From Isochrysis galbana (Eukaryota; Haptophyta; Isochrysidales; Isochrysidaceae): DNA of 64,000 nt. How positions within the stretch are numbered: the stretch's first letter is position 1; each line of letters opens with the position of its first letter. Positions 30,391 through 41,855 of the stretch are shown here, piece after piece. Both the position numbers and the translations under genes were made by a program. The notes under the pieces are model-generated. The model was not told where the DNA came from, made no database searches, and saw only the letters and a program-made list of their open reading frames with translations. The stretch spans positions 310,001 to 374,000 of the forward strand of contig CM030938.1 in assembly GCA_018136815.1 (NCBI GenBank). The letters run 5' to 3'.

Positions 30391-30410
30391 TAAAAATGCT
30401 TAACATTGAA

Positions 30411-30470
30411 CTAAGTTTACACTTGGTTCGCCCATGCATGGGGGGGCACGAGCCTCCACTCCTCAAACGA
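30411..30470 (+). mobile_element. SINE-like family B 5' remnant
   Basis: AACTAAGTTTACACTTGG, TTCGCCCATG and the GGGGGGGCACGAGCC hairpin, cut off after ~60 bases. Confidence 0.5.
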
Positions 30471-30473
30471 AAT

Positions 30474-30680
30474 CTAACTGAGTATTAGTAATACCACTAC
30501 TCTCACTAGCCCGGTACTAACACGACAGCCCTCAGCGCACCTGCCCGTACACCTTGGCGCGTGTTGTTGCCACAGATACATACATCTATGCACCCCTCCA
30601 AATCTCCCCCCTCGCAAGCCCCCGGCTCCCATTCTAACTCCCCACAAGTTAAAATGAGGGAAAAGCCCCATTGAGGCCAC
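30474..30680 (-). mobile_element. SINE-like family A, 5'-truncated copy
   Basis: The reverse complement matches the last ~200 bases of family A and ends ...AGTGGTATTACTAATACTCAG at 30478. Loss of the 5' part fits incomplete target-primed reverse transcription. Confidence 0.6.
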
Positions 30681-30829
30681 GAAAATCGCCTTGCAAAATC
30701 ACTGACTTGACCTCCCCGAAGCAAATGTTACAGGGCCAGCCGTGTAATAGTTGGGCGTTAGCCACACCGCCCAAACCCTCAGGTAAAACTCTCGTAAAAG
30801 AGAGAAGGGAGGGGACTATTATGCTGAAT

Positions 30830-31030
30830 CCTGCGGTCTTGCGGACTGCCGTGCCGACCGCCGATTCTTCACCTCACCGTCCGGACGGGTGTGGCTGCCC
30901 TCTCGTTTGGCTGTTTCGTCTTGCTCTCCCCTTGTTTGATTTTGTTTCGCTCATTGCCATTGCCCTCTCGCATGGAAGCTCGATTCTAGCAGGGGGGTGT
31001 CGCATTCGCGATCGACCTCGTTCGCGCCCT
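30830..31030 (+). mobile_element. Ty3/gypsy remnant: purine tract and LTR start
   Basis: GCTCGATTCTAGCAGGGGGG followed by TGTCGCATTCGCG at 30998, the same junction as at 24944. Identity is lost within ~25 bases of the LTR start. Confidence 0.55.
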
Positions 31031-31236
31031 TAGACCAAAAGCGTTCAATTATCCCCATCCCTGCTAACACCTTTTGTTGTCACCTGGAGGTTACTTGACA
31101 CTTCACATGTTGAAATCCACACGTGGGTCTGACTCCATTCCTTCGATTTGGGGCAGGGTCGATATCTCGTTGAAATCACGATCCACGTCTCACACACGCT
31201 CATTATATTTTGACAGCATCGGATTGACCAACCTCA

Positions 31237-31282
31237 GTGTGACGTTAGCTAGTGTATTGATGCGGTGTGACGTTAGCTAGTG
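31237..31282 (+). repeat. direct repeat of GTGTGACGTTAGCTAGTG
   Basis: Two copies of the 18-mer at 31237-31254 and 31265-31282, ten bases apart. They sit at the left border of the AT-rich island and could be a footprint of an excised element. Confidence 0.5.
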
Positions 31283-31672
31283 GTGATTGAACGTTTCTCG
31301 CCTCAACGGAACTTTTGGTCGTCTAGCGTCTCGCATCTTTTGTTCATTCTTACGCGAGACTGACAACACCCTATCCACCAATGTCTTTACATCTTTATTG
31401 AAATTATCATCTAACAGAATCGAATTCAAAACATCTGCATTTGGATTATCAATGTTATCCATTTGGTGTACTAACCCCGCATTTTGTGCAATTTTCTTGA
31501 ACTCATCGTAATTGACATAACGTTTGAATGATATGTATACAACCTTTTTGAGGAGATGGAAAGTGGCGACTTTGTGATGAACACCAAGTTCGATCAGGAT
31601 GCTCTCTGGCGTTTGCGTGACCGGTTCGTGACGGTTGGAGATGAGCCCCTTGTAACTGTCGATCGCATCAAC
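31277..31672 (-). pseudogene. AT-rich ORF fragment, unknown, interrupted by a SINE-like element
   Basis: A frame of about 130 codons rich in Asn, Lys, Ile and Val (YISFKRYVNYDEFKKIAQNA; LNSILLDDNFNKDVKTLVDR), ending in a basic segment KMRDARRPKVPLRRETF. Base and codon use (A/T third positions) contrast with every host gene here. It is cut at its 5' side by the family B2 element starting at 31672. Family not recognised. Confidence 0.5.
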
Positions 31673-32190
31673 TAAGTTTACACTTGTTTCGCCCATGGGG
31701 GGGCACGAGCCCCCCTCTCTCTCCACTCCTCCCCTGCCATGGGGGAGGAACCACCCACTCTCCTGGCGCGCCTGATGGCTGATGGGCCTGCCAGGAGCAC
31801 ACTGCCCTGCTGACCCATCTCTCTCCCCACAGGCACGCCCGATTCGCCCGCCCTAGCCTGATGTCGTGGCCTGCCCATCCCTCTGACCAGCCCCTCCTCC
31901 CCCTGGCCCCCCCTGATCAGGACCCCCCAGCCAGCTCCAGTCGACCTGCAGGGCCGCGGAGCGCCAGCGAGGGAGAGGCAGGAGGGGCCAGGGCCATGCC
32001 CCAGCCTCACCTGCCCCCTGAGCTGTGATCCCAGGCCCTTGCAGGCCACCTGGGGACCTGAAGAGGGGCCGCAGGCGCGCAGGGAAGAGAGGAGGAAAAG
32101 GGAAGAGGGAGGGGAGGGGGGAGCGGCAGCTCTCCCCTCCGGTGTTTATTTACGTGTCTTCTCGAACTATTTGGGTAAGGGAAGACGGGC
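31672..32190 (+). mobile_element. SINE-like family B2 element, 5' part
   Basis: The head CAACTAAGTTTACACTTG and the body match 6485-7010, including GAGCTGTGATCCCAGGCC-type and AGAGAGGAGGAAAAGGGAAG words. The 3' tail is not identifiable. GC-rich insertion inside AT-rich DNA. Confidence 0.6.
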
Positions 32191-32387
32191 GCGCACGAGC
32201 GCGTTGAGCGGCTGCAGCAGCAGCAGGGCGAGGGCGAAGGCGACGATCCCGAGCGTGTGATGGGCCGCCGGCGACCATGCATCCTTCGTCGACCCTGGCG
32301 GCTGCGCGGCGGCCACGTCATGCGTGACGAGGAGGCCGCTGGAAGTGCGCGCGTTTTCTTTTCATCGAGGGGGGCACGCACTAGTAC

Positions 32388-33430
32388 TCATTTTTTGGTG
32401 GGGTAGATGACTTCCCGGGCTAGCTGCTCAGAGCGTTCCACTCGCTTCTGGAAATTTTTATAGGCTGGTGCTGATTGTTTGAGGTCAAATTTGCGTTGCA
32501 GTTGTTTATCTGGTGGGGGCGGGGGTTTCATTTTTGGCATGGCTACTCGCACTTCCATTATCATCGATAAAAAAATTATGGGCGAATGTCCCCCCCGGGC
32601 GGCATCTCCCTCGTGCGTCGTCTCCGGCCGAGGACCGCTTGGTGTGCCCTCCAGCGAGGAGACCAATCGCGCGTGATGGCGCTGCTTGAGGAGCACCCCG
32701 TGGAGACGCTCGCATGAGATGTACGCCCCCCTTGCCGCGGTGGACTCGCTCGGCAGGAGCGCCCTCATGGTGAGCTCGACCCGGTGTCCTGGGACGCCGA
32801 GCTTTTTTGTATTTGATGTTACTGGGCCTTGTGGGTTCAATCTTTACGGGAGCTGAACCCGAACCGATAAGCGGCCTTTTGTTTTCAATCTTCACTTGGG
32901 AAGCTGAACGCTGAACACGAATCGACACCTTCTAGCAATTCTTGGAGGTGGGGAGTTAATTCCGAATCGACATAAGCTTTGATTGTACGAAGCAGATCAT
33001 CACGACTCATATTGATGATTGTTTTCGCAGTCAATTTCTTGCTCAAGAGAGTGTGTATCATATAAACCAGTGTGAATGATTTATCAGCCTCGCAAATGGC
33101 ATGTAAGGTGTCTTTAATGTTCGTATTGTGCTTGAAATCGAATGAACTGAATAAGGACTTACATTCGAAAGTGTACGTCCACAAATTTGGGTTCGACTCA
33201 AGCAGCCTCCTCACAGGGAGTTGTTGCTCCCCCCCGGGTTGACCCCAACCGGCGGCGGCGGACTGATGCTGTCCAATGCTTCCGCAATAACCTGCATGGC
33301 AGATTTAGAAGTGCCATATGGCGGAAAGAGAGGTGTGATGAATTTTTTAAAGTTATCGTCCATTTTTTTATTATCCATTGCAATCGCTTGCGTATTACAT
33401 CATCAGCCACCATTCCATTTGTAGACATGG
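32388..33430 (-). pseudogene. AT-rich coding island, broken, unknown origin
   Basis: Three minus-strand segments look protein-like but are in different frames: about 33240-33425 (MDNKKMDDNFKKFITPLFPP), 32885-33214 (LWTYTFECKSLFSSFDFKHN; LSKKLTAKTIINMSRDDLLR) and 32388-32560 (KLQRKFDLKQSAPAY-type, ending YPTKK). They share the A/T-rich codon use of 31277-31672. A GC-rich piece (about 32585-32800) interrupts them. The segments look like remains of one or two genes from a low-GC source such as a DNA virus or plasmid. No family could be assigned. Confidence 0.4.
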
Positions 33431-33499
33431 TTGAGCACTGTGAGGTGGGTGCCTTTGCTCAAATACTATAAGATTTTTTTTGTACCGGTGCATCGCGTA

Positions 33500-33720
33500 T
33501 TTGGAAACGAGGGGTACCAAATGAAGGCAAACGACCTCCGCCCCATCGCCTCGCTCCGCCTCTCCCAAGCCCGTCTCCCTGCCTCCTCTGGAGGCGGGTG
33601 AGCCCGTCATTGGCCCATTCCCAACTTCAGCCGCACCTCTCGCTCGCCGCTTCCTTTCCATCTCCTCCGTCCTCCGTTCCCATCCGAGATCGTGGTAACC
33701 TCGGATCCGTCAGGGCCACC
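33500..33720 (+). mobile_element. gag-like retroelement fragment
   Basis: Diverged copy of the gag-like segment at 2.39-2.71 and 12.6-12.9 kb, here on the + strand: CATTGGCCCATTCCCAACTT, then GTAACCTCGGATCCGTCA at the border. Confidence 0.45.
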
Positions 33721-34058
33721 CGGCCAGGGCCAGGGTGAGAGGGGTCTCTGCCATAAGGCATGCCCAGTGGAGTGTTGGCCTTGCCCGCCTGATGCTGTCT
33801 CCCTGTGGTCTGCAGTCTGCTGTCTCCCATGGGGGAGGCTAGCATGGCTGCTGTGGGTGCTGTGGCCGGGGCCACGGCCACGGGCCGTGTGGTGCGCACC
33901 CGGGTCCCGGGTCGCACGCACCTGCTCGGCCTCCGAGGGTGGACGCGGCCGCTTCGCCAGCGACTTGTCCATGGGGGTGGGGGGGCCGCCCTCGGCGGAG
34001 GGCCCGGAGGAAAGGGGAGTCACGCCGGCGCGCTCCATCGCGTCTAACTATAAAGTTA
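33720..34058 (-). mobile_element. SINE-like family B' element
   Basis: Reverse-orientation relative of 15187-15600 with GGGGGCGCGCTCCATCGCGTC-like sequence and a head at AACTAACTTTATAGTTAGAC (reverse). GC-rich, non-coding. Confidence 0.5.
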
Positions 34059-34109
34059 GTTGTGAATGTGAATGTGAATGTGGGGGAGTGTCACTGGAGT
34101 CTGGAGTGT

Positions 34110-34250
34110 CAGATTTTTCTTGTTGTGTGTCGGTTTGATCTTAGTGCTGCGGGCGGTTGGCGCATGGCTCATCCGGTGTATGTGGCTAGGTACGCTAGCC
34201 AACAAGATGCTCCAAGATGCTCTACAAGCATACAATTCTCAACGGGCAGC
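34110..34250 (+). repeat. dispersed repeat family E, inverse partial copy
   Basis: Contains GTTGGCGCATGGCTC, CCGGTGTA and GCTAGCCAACAAGATG, the reverse of the landmarks at 4.7 and 14.85 kb. It lies ~100 bases upstream of the kynureninase start. Confidence 0.6.
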
Positions 34251-34352
34251 GGGCAGCGAGGCGGCTCCCATGAAGGCATGCTGTGAACGGTATTTTCTTA
34301 TAACTGCACTACCATTACTTCTACCCGCGCGGCGGGGCGCCTAGAGCGGGCG

Positions 34353-36668
34353 ATGGCGGGGCCTCGTGCTGTCCTCGACGAGCTGGCGGCGCTTGGCAAG
34401 GAGCCAGCAGAAGTGAGGCCGTGGCTCAAGAGGATTTCTGATTCGACGGGTATCCCCAACCCCTTCGGTCAGCACGGCCCAGACGGGCCGCGCGCGCTCG
34501 CGCTAGCGCTCGACAAAGCAGATCCTCTCGGCACTGTGCGATCTGAGTTCCACATCCCCAAGGCAGCCGACGGGAGCGAGACAGTCTATCTGACGGGCCA
34601 CTCGCTTGGGCTGCAGCCGGTGTCGACAGCTGGTGCCGTCAAGTCCGAGCTCGACAAATGGGCCACGCGCGGCGTCGCCGGCCACTTTGAGGGCGATTTG
34701 CCGTGGGCATCCTGCGAGGAGAAGGTTGTCGATCTGCTTGGTGAGCTCGTCGGCGCCAAGACGCCCAAGGTCGAGGTCGCCGCGATGAACTCGCTGACCG
34801 TCAATCTTCACATGCTGATGGCAGCCTTCTACCGGCCGGTCGCTGGGCGTGCTGCTATTCTGATCGAGGCAGGCGCCTTCCCCTCCGACAGATATGCTGT
34901 TGCCTCGCAGATCGCCCACCACGGGTATGACGCAGCGGAATGGATGATCGAAGTGCAGCCGGATCCCGACACAGGGCTGCTTAATACGGACACAATCACA
35001 AGCATTATCGACCAGAATGAAGGGCGGCTCGCGCTCGTGCTGTTAGGAGGTGTCAACTATTTGACTGGACAGGTGAGGTCCCACCACTCATTGCGACCCA
35101 TGGTACTATGTTGCACAGCTCTAATGTTGCTGTCGTGGATCCGGCGCCTTGTGGAGAGCTTCTACACTCCGACGTACGCATTCACTTAACCCCGACTGAA
35201 CACTAGTGAGTACAGTATAGACCTCGTGAGGGATCTGCCTCTAGATGACATCACGCTCCGTATTCAGCTACGCCCCCCCCCCCCCCCTTCCCCAAATATG
35301 GTACGTGCCACGACCAGGTCCTTGAAATGCAGGCTATCGCAGCACACGTGGCTCAGCTGAACGCCTCTCGCCGCGCGCCTTCTGGCACGCCGCCAGTAAT
35401 CCTCGGCTATGACCTTGCCCACGCTGCAGGCAACGTGCCACTTCGTTTGCATGAGTAGGCAACCCTTGCCCCATGGGACACTTATGACATAAGCCGAGCG
35501 ATTTCAGACAACCAAATTTATTGCACTGACCTTTAGTCGTTGTACGTCCATTTGGTGCCAGCCAAACATTTATACCATTCGTTCGCCAAGCCAGCTCTCA
35601 AATCGTGACACCTCGCCATGTTTGGCTCACATTGGTAGGTGGGGGATCGATTTCGCAGCTTGGTGTACGTACAAGTACCTCAACGCAGGCGCCGGTTGCC
35701 TCGGCGCTATTTTTGTACACGAGCGGCACGCGAACGGTAAATGCTTTGGGTGCTACACATGGTAACAGCAGCTGGTTGACTCTCGATTAGCGACTGCTGG
35801 ATTGCACGCGCTCACCGGGAGCAGCTGGTTCCTTAGGGCATGAGACTGCTTCCTAACACCTGACCACACATTCCTCTAACACCCAACTCATGCTCCACTA
35901 CTCATTGCAGATACGGCAACCTATCCTCGCCTAGTTGGATGGTGGGGAGTCCCGCACGCTCCTGGACCTCGGTTCGAGATGCGTCACGCATTTGAACCTT
36001 GTGAGGGAGCTCCCGGCTTCGGGGTCTCGAACGTCAACCCTCTGATGGTGGCGTGCCTTCAGCAAAGCCTCCGAACACTAAAAGCTGCTGGTGGCATCGC
36101 TGCTGCAAGATCCAAATCCATCATTCTCACCGGCATGATGGAGAAGTTGCTGCACACGACAGGTCTCACTACCCCACGGGCGGCAAATGGTCTGTCACGC
36201 CACATCGATCGCATAACATGGCGCTTATTCCCGATAAGCGATGTTGCCACACATGTGCGAGAGAGAATGTGTGCCGCAGCCTCATTTTTCTCTTTCTCGT
36301 GAGGCCAATGCAAATGTAGCGCGGTCATTATCATAAACTCACTCGCGCCTTCGACTCCATCCGCCTCAGGAGCCATCCCGGCACGATGTGGCGTAGCGAT
36401 CATCACGCCAACGAACGCGACCCTCCGCGGCTGCCAACTGTCGTTACGCGTCATTCCGCCTCCCGGTCGGATGGCCACCGGGGGCGGCAGTGGCGCGATG
36501 CGTCACCTCGAGTCGGAGCTCGAGAAGAGGGGCGTCATTACAGACGCCCGGGAACCCGACATCGTGCGCGCAGCACCTGTGCCGCTGTATAATAGCTATG
36601 CGGATGTGGTCGCCTTCGTCGAGCGACTAGGAGATGCACTCGTGGATCTCGCAAACCATTGGGCGTGA
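34353..36668 (+). CDS. KYNU: kynureninase
   Basis: Five exons: 34353-35072, 35318-35454, 35639-35736, 35911-36189 and 36370-36668; all GT-AG with consistent phases; 510 residues. Landmarks in order: [13 protein letters not shown] and [12 protein letters not shown] (substrate/PLP region), [40 protein letters not shown], then [17 protein letters not shown] with the PLP-binding Lys near residue 298, VGWWG, and a C-terminal domain with [38 protein letters not shown]. Kynureninase cleaves kynurenine or 3-hydroxykynurenine to anthranilate or 3-hydroxyanthranilate plus alanine in tryptophan catabolism and de novo NAD synthesis; usually cytosolic. Exon 2 could also begin at 35333, five codons shorter. 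35318 is preferred because [10 protein letters not shown] fills a helix the family has at that point. A poly-C tract precedes this acceptor. Confidence 0.93.
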
Positions 36669-37151
36669 CCGGAATCTATTTTGGGTCTCGCACATTCTTG
36701 GGCATAAGAGGACCCACAATTCCATTCCTATGCCAGTCAATGGCCGCGATGCTGTGTGCGCATGCTACATGCAACAGTGCATTTATGTCATCAGGCGGCC
36801 CCTGTTGTGTCATCAGGCGGCCCTTGTTGTTGTCGTTGGCTAGCTTGCTTGTCTCCACACTATGGGAGGGATTTGGGGGGCGAGACTAGACGAACTCCCC
36901 TATTTCTAGAGCTGGCCAAGGCACCGAGGCTGAGGCTAAGCCGAGCGTCGCGTGGAGACGGCTGGACACCCTGAATCTCTCTTGAAAGCTCAGCCTCCTA
37001 CGCTGGCTTTCGTGTACCACCCGCAACGTTTCCCCCACACTGGTGAGGCCGCGGAGTTTCTTGCTATCGCCCTGGCACCATCGCGGTGACCGGGGCGGTC
37101 GTGAAGAGGAGAAGCGACGCCATCGCTCGCGCTCTCCTCGCAACAGAACCG
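36669..37151. other. 3' flank of kynureninase gene, no gene seen
   Basis: Contains a direct repeat TGTCATCAGGCGGCCC (twice, about 36785-36825) and short unassigned frames. Confidence 0.35.
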
Positions 37152-37955
37152 GATGAAGTTCTTTTTATAATGAATAAACCTTTTAATAGTCTCACCGCAC
37201 ACGCGGCCGTGGACCCTCCACTTTCTACTCACGTAGGAAAACTTTCTACACCCCCACTTCCCCGGCCCTTCTCCCCCCGCCATCTGGCGGCTCCCCCCGT
37301 GCACTACTAGGGGGATAGGGGTGAAGGGCTTAGATATGGTCCGGCGGCCCGCGCCTCCCCCCGGTGATCATTCCCCCCCTTCCTCCTGTGTCTCCGAGTG
37401 GGCGGTGGCCTCAGCCCCGACTTATCCTGTAAACAGGTGCGGAACTTACCTATTCTTCGGTGAGCGGTGAGCGGAGCTCTCGCTCCGCCCACCCGCCCTT
37501 CTCCGCGCTCTCTCTCCCCTCCCCTCCCTGCGGCACGCGCGATGGCGCGCCTGCGGCAGGCCTGCAGCTGCCCCTGGCGACCCGTGGAGGCTCCTGGAGG
37601 CCAGCTCTGGGGGCAGAGGAGGCTGGGGCTGGGCCCTAGTCTCCCCTGCCTCTCCCTCGCTGGCGCTCCTGAGCCTCTGGGGCCCCCAATCTGCACCTGT
37701 CTGCCTGTCGACCAGGGGGGGAGGGGGGGTTGGAGCGATGGGCTGGCCACGAGGGGCCAGGACCAGCGAACCAGGCGTGCCTGTCAGTGGGAAAGTGGGT
37801 CAGCAGGGCAGTGGCCTCCTGGCAAGCCATCAGGCATGCCAGGAGGATGGGTGGTTCCTCCCCCACGGCAGGGGAGGAGTGGAGAGAGAGGGGGGCTCGT
37901 GCCCCCCCATGGGCGAACCAAGTATAAACTTAGTTGATGAAATTCTTTTTATAAT
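37152..37955 (-). mobile_element. SINE-like family B element, complete, 20-bp TSD
   Basis: Direct repeats at 37152-37171 and 37936-37955 (GATGAAGTTCTTTTTATAAT, one mismatch). On the minus strand the element starts AACTAAGTTTATACTTGG (37935), carries the same body as 11774-12520, and ends GTGAGACTATTAAAAGGTTT (37172 side). With the 11.8 kb copy it defines both ends of the family. Confidence 0.85.
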
Positions 37956-38532
37956 CCTCCACACTACGACGCTTACAGTCAATCGTACCACCATGGATGG
38001 TCCGCAGTGTATTTACATATACATTTCCTCCAGGGAACAAGAGGAGAAAGAGTCCAAGATATCGAGTAGACCATGAAAGTGGTTCCGCGGACATTGTTGT
38101 GTAGGAATATCTGCTACCATATTGTGGCTATCGACGTGCTTCATTCAAAAATTGTAAGGACTTGCTTCGCGACCAAGTCGCGTAGGGAAAAGCCTCGGCG
38201 CGTGCAGGATATGCTCGGTTTCCTTGAAGGCGACAGGATCCAAAAAAATTTTCTTGAAGATGCCCGCTATGCTACTATCTGTTTTCTCCCCTTTGGGATC
38301 TCGCTCGACATCGCCCTCGCCCCCCCATCTCTCCCCTTCCCGCTCCCCCCGCGTTCCTTTTTGTTTGGTTTCGGGGGTCGGCCCACGTACACTACACACT
38401 ACTTTGGGCCTAGCGTTGGAGGAGGGGGGCGGGGGCAGGCCTCTATTATGGATACATCCATTATCCATTCGCTTCTACTGTTATAATCTCCTTGCGTGGG
38501 GAGCCCTGCAGCTTCTTCTACAGCTCCCCCCG

Positions 38533-38660
38533 CGGGTCTTACGGGTTCCCCCGCCGATTTCCCCCCCGCGGGTCTTACGGGTTCCCCCGCCGGGTCTTAC
38601 GGGTTCCCCCGCCGATTTCCCCCCGCGGGTCTTACGGGTTCCCCCGCCGATCTTACGGGC
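38533..38660 (+). repeat. minisatellite, GGGTCTTACGGGTTCCCCC
   Basis: Five to six units of a core GGGTCTTACGGGTTCCCCC with spacers of CGCC or GCCGATTTCCCCCC. The frames through it are periodic and not considered coding. Confidence 0.8.
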
Positions 38661-38692
38661 TCTTCTCCCGTCGTTCTCTCATTTCTCTGCAC

Positions 38693-38757
38693 GTGAAGTG
38701 TCGTTCCGTCAATCATGGGACATCAATCGAATGGAGCCATCAAATGTCAATAGTTAT
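38693..38757 (+). mobile_element. short conserved LINE-associated tail
   Basis: GTGTCGTTCCGTCAATCATG ... GAGCCATCAAATGTCAATAG is ~75-80% identical to the end of the RT ORF at 16632-16695 (opposite strand) and to 59338-59398. Confidence 0.5.
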
Positions 38758-38939
38758 TTATACAACAATAATCACATGATGGCCCATTCTCGATGTTTAA
38801 CACCTACGGCGTGCGCTTTCGGTTTGGCTAATTTTGGCATTCCCTGATAGTCACACCACGGAGCGCGCGTACCAAAGCTGATCATCTCTGCACACGCGCT
38901 GGGGCTCCAACAGTACAGAACACAGAACTCGCGGTCGCC

Positions 38940-39762
38940 CCATGGGCCATGGGCCATGGGCGAACTAAGTATATAAACTTCGCAGTTGAGTTATTAAATG
39001 ATGAGAAGAAGGAAGGCATCGTACTTGGGGCGATTGAACAGTTTCCGGCTTTTGTTTCGGGTGGCCCTCGGCCCTCCACATCCAAACCTCCAGAAGGAAC
39101 CGAATGCAGGCAAGCCGCAAGCCGCCTGTCCTGGACAGTGGCAATGGGGGGGCGGGGGGCGGGCGCAGCGCAGACATGCGTCTAGCTGCCTCCCGGAGAT
39201 GTGCGAGTTCGGCGAGACACGGCTGGGGTGCGTGGCATGCAGCAAGCCCCCGGCCCACGCCTCGCCTGGGTGTGGGCGCGAGGGGTCCGTACCAGCACCC
39301 CCACCGCAGATCGGCAAATCGATGCCCCCCAAGAGGGCGGGGTCACGCGGCCACTGCCACTGCCATCGCACTGCCATCGGCCCAGAGTCCGATTTTTTGG
39401 TAATGCCCATTTCGTAAGAGCAGTGAATCTTCAATTTTTTTTGGAAGAGCAGTGGTGCAATAGCAGGTATGCGCGGTGAGTGATGAATGCAGAATGTTGT
39501 TGTTCACCGCACCCCTTTCCTTCCTCTCACGCATCAACACGTCAAAATCGGTGGAAACGTTTCACACTGCTTCCAAGCTGTCACCCGAATTCGGCGATAG
39601 CCGCAGGAACGCAGCGATCAGACCGTAGTGCGGTTGAAAGCCTGCCACTGAGAATCACAGGAATCAAACCTGGTATACTTTCGGGGCAACGCACAATTCG
39701 TCGGCAAATAGGATATTGCTCGACCACTATTACCATGTCTGCGTGTCCACAATTTTACGTTT
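38940..39762. other. intergenic, no supported gene
   Basis: A ~50-base family B head remnant lies at 38940-38990 (CCATGGGCGAACTAAGTATA). The remainder has open GC-rich frames on both strands without protein signatures. Confidence 0.35.
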
Positions 39763-40191
39763 TCAGTGGGCGCGCCGATTGAGACGAGCCGCAAGACGCC
39801 GACGTAGAGCATCGACTTCTGCCTCCTTTGTCCGCAATTGCGCCTCGAGTGTGGACAGATGGGGCAGAGGCGGTGGCACCCTCCTAACAGGCTGGTGAGT
39901 GTGGTGCAGCAGCTGCTCGAGTGGCAAGTCGGCGCTCTTAGCCTGAGGGAAGAAGGCCATTCCACGCGCTCCCCGAGGCGCAACGTGGCAGAGTAACTTG
40001 TGTCCCAGCATCGGCGAGTGCATACGAATGGGCCGCACGGTGCGCCAGAGGCCAGAGGGGGACTGACCACGAAGCCGCGAGGCAGACGACGAGCGTCGCT
40101 GTAGTCTTCCTGACGAGACTGGCCGCCAAGATCTAAAGGTAGTATGTGTTAAGCCAACGCCCCCGATAGTGAACAGGTCCGTCCGTTGCAC
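39763..40191 (-). CDS. possible small protein with C-terminal coiled coil
   Basis: The minus-strand frame contains RPIRMHSPMLGHKLLCHVAP, FFPQAKSADLPLEQLLHHTH and a C-terminal heptad stretch STLEAQLRTKEAEVDALRRR. Composition is protein-like compared with the antisense frames. No ATG lies at the proper place: a splice acceptor (CTACCTTTAG, about 40134) suggests the 5' exon lies upstream, perhaps before 40230, where TTATATAG occurs. Family unknown; the exon structure is not resolved. Confidence 0.35.
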   Translation of the reverse strand: MQRTDLFTIGGVGLTHTTFRSWRPVSSGRLQRRSSSASRLRGQSPSGLWRTVRPIRMHSPMLGHKLLCHVAPRGARGMAFFPQAKSADLPLEQLLHHTHQPVRRVPPPLPHLSTLEAQLRTKEAEVDALRRRLAARLNRRAH

Positions 40192-40816
40192 GTCGCCCTT
40201 GTTTCCGTGTATGTGCTATTATCGACCATCGACCTACTATATAAGACGAGAGCTCAGGGGCTCGCACCTCCTTTTCCTCCAATCCCGCCATCCCTCTGGC
40301 TACGCTGGCACGGGGCGCGTCCCCGCCCCCACGCTCTCTTGTCTCCAGGGCTCCTCTCTCCTCTCTGGCGCAAGGGGTTCTCCGTCTCGAATGCACCCCC
40401 CCTGCCCTCTCCCGCATAGCCAGGCTACAGCCAGACTCCAGACTCGCTCCCGACAAGCCCCGTAGCTAATAACACGCTAGGGTTCGTCAATTAGCTACCG
40501 CATAGCAAGGTTCCGCCAAGCTGTCCCAACCCCATCCGGTTTCGTCAATCGCAGCTGAGCCGGGGGGCCGGGGACCGGCCTCCTTGCATCCTTGCACGGG
40601 TCGCGAGTCCGGAGCCGGAGCTTCGGGAGCCGCAAGCACCGCCCTGGCCCCTCCATCGAGAGACGGGGGCTCCTCGCGCTCCTCCCCTCGTAGTGAGTAG
40701 TGAGAGGAGCACCTAGCCTAGCACGGAACATTCGACCAGGTACACCCTCACATTCCCCACCCAGGCACCCAGGAGCCAGGAGGACAGCCGGACTAGCAGC
40801 CAAGCTTAGCAGAGCT

Positions 40817-41855
40817 TAGGGCGGTCAAACAGTGTTTTTTTATAAGGGGTGAAAAAATGACCATCTCAGAATTGAGGAAATTTAAGGATTTTTTTCGGGA
40901 GAAAGTTCCCAATACACCCAACTAGCACATATCCGGGGCCCATTAGGACCCGGACCCCCCCCTTGGCCCTTGGGCCCCCATAACAAAACGTAATCAAAAA
41001 CTGACAAAAGACGCTAAAATCGCAAAAGCTCAAAAAGCCCAACTTCGAACCGATGCCGGGCGCGCTGCGTGGCCGTTTTCGACGATCCATCCGGATGGCG
41101 GACCCCACCAGATACCATATACGCATATCCCACCCGGATGGTCACGCCAATCGGGCAGGCCGCGCGCCGAACCCTCGTCGAAATCACCCACCCGCCGAGC
41201 CCATTGAACGTTGAGCCGTCGCCGAGGGAGGCCCGGAGAGACCAACTTCGAACCGACGCCGGGCGCGCTTCGTGGCCGTTTTCGACGATCCATCCGGATG
41301 GCGGACCCCACCAGATACCATATACGCATATCCCGCCGCGAGGGCAGCCTCAACGCGGAGGCTTGTCAGCCACGCGTGGACGGCCGCGTCGGTGAGCTGG
41401 TCCTGGTTCTCGATGCCGAGTTCGAGTGAGGGCAAATCCTGCGAGGGGCGGGTCGGGATGGTCAGGGCGGGGTCTGCGGCAGCCAGGGTAGCCGCGTGCG
41501 CGCGCTGTGAGGAGCTGGGTGGGCTGCGCGGGCCATGATGCCAGAGGGTCAGGGGGTGGTCGGACTGTCGGCAGCCCGACACGGCGCTGCATCGGGCGGG
41601 AATCAAATGCCGAATGTAGCTTAGATATAAAGGAATCGATCCCCCCGCGGGCGCGACCGCCCATTCTTTACGGGTAGAGCGTGAGCGCGCGTGACGGAGG
41701 GGGGGGGAGGGGGGGAGAATCGCACCATTTCCTGGCTAAGATTTTCGTGGCGGCAGGTGGCCCCCCCTGAAGGTTTTTTATTGGGCCTCGCGCCACGGTC
41801 AAAAAATGCAGCCCAACCCTTACTAATAGTTAAAAGCCCCTGTTTGACCGCCCTA
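40817..41855. mobile_element. TA-flanked TIR element with ~185-base internal tandem repeats
   Basis: Ends GGGCGGTCAAACAG (40819-40832) and CTGTTTGACCGCCC (41840-41853) are exact inverted repeats flanked by TA on both sides. A T-rich block and GGGTGAAAAAATGACCATCTC follow the left end. The interior has two units of ~185 bases (about 41040-41225 and 41226-41395), each starting AACTTCGAACCGA.GCCGGGC and containing CCATCCGGATGGCGGACC. No transposase was seen. A TA target fits Tc1/mariner-type or another TA-targeting superfamily. Confidence 0.75.

Noticed and set aside
38533-38660. CRISPR-like array of short repeats
   Set aside because: Repeats are contiguous minisatellite units with no unique spacers, in a eukaryotic context.
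39000-39480. Overlapping 90-146 codon frames on both strands
   Set aside because: All are GC-driven, with Pro/His/Gly-rich translations and no conserved motif.
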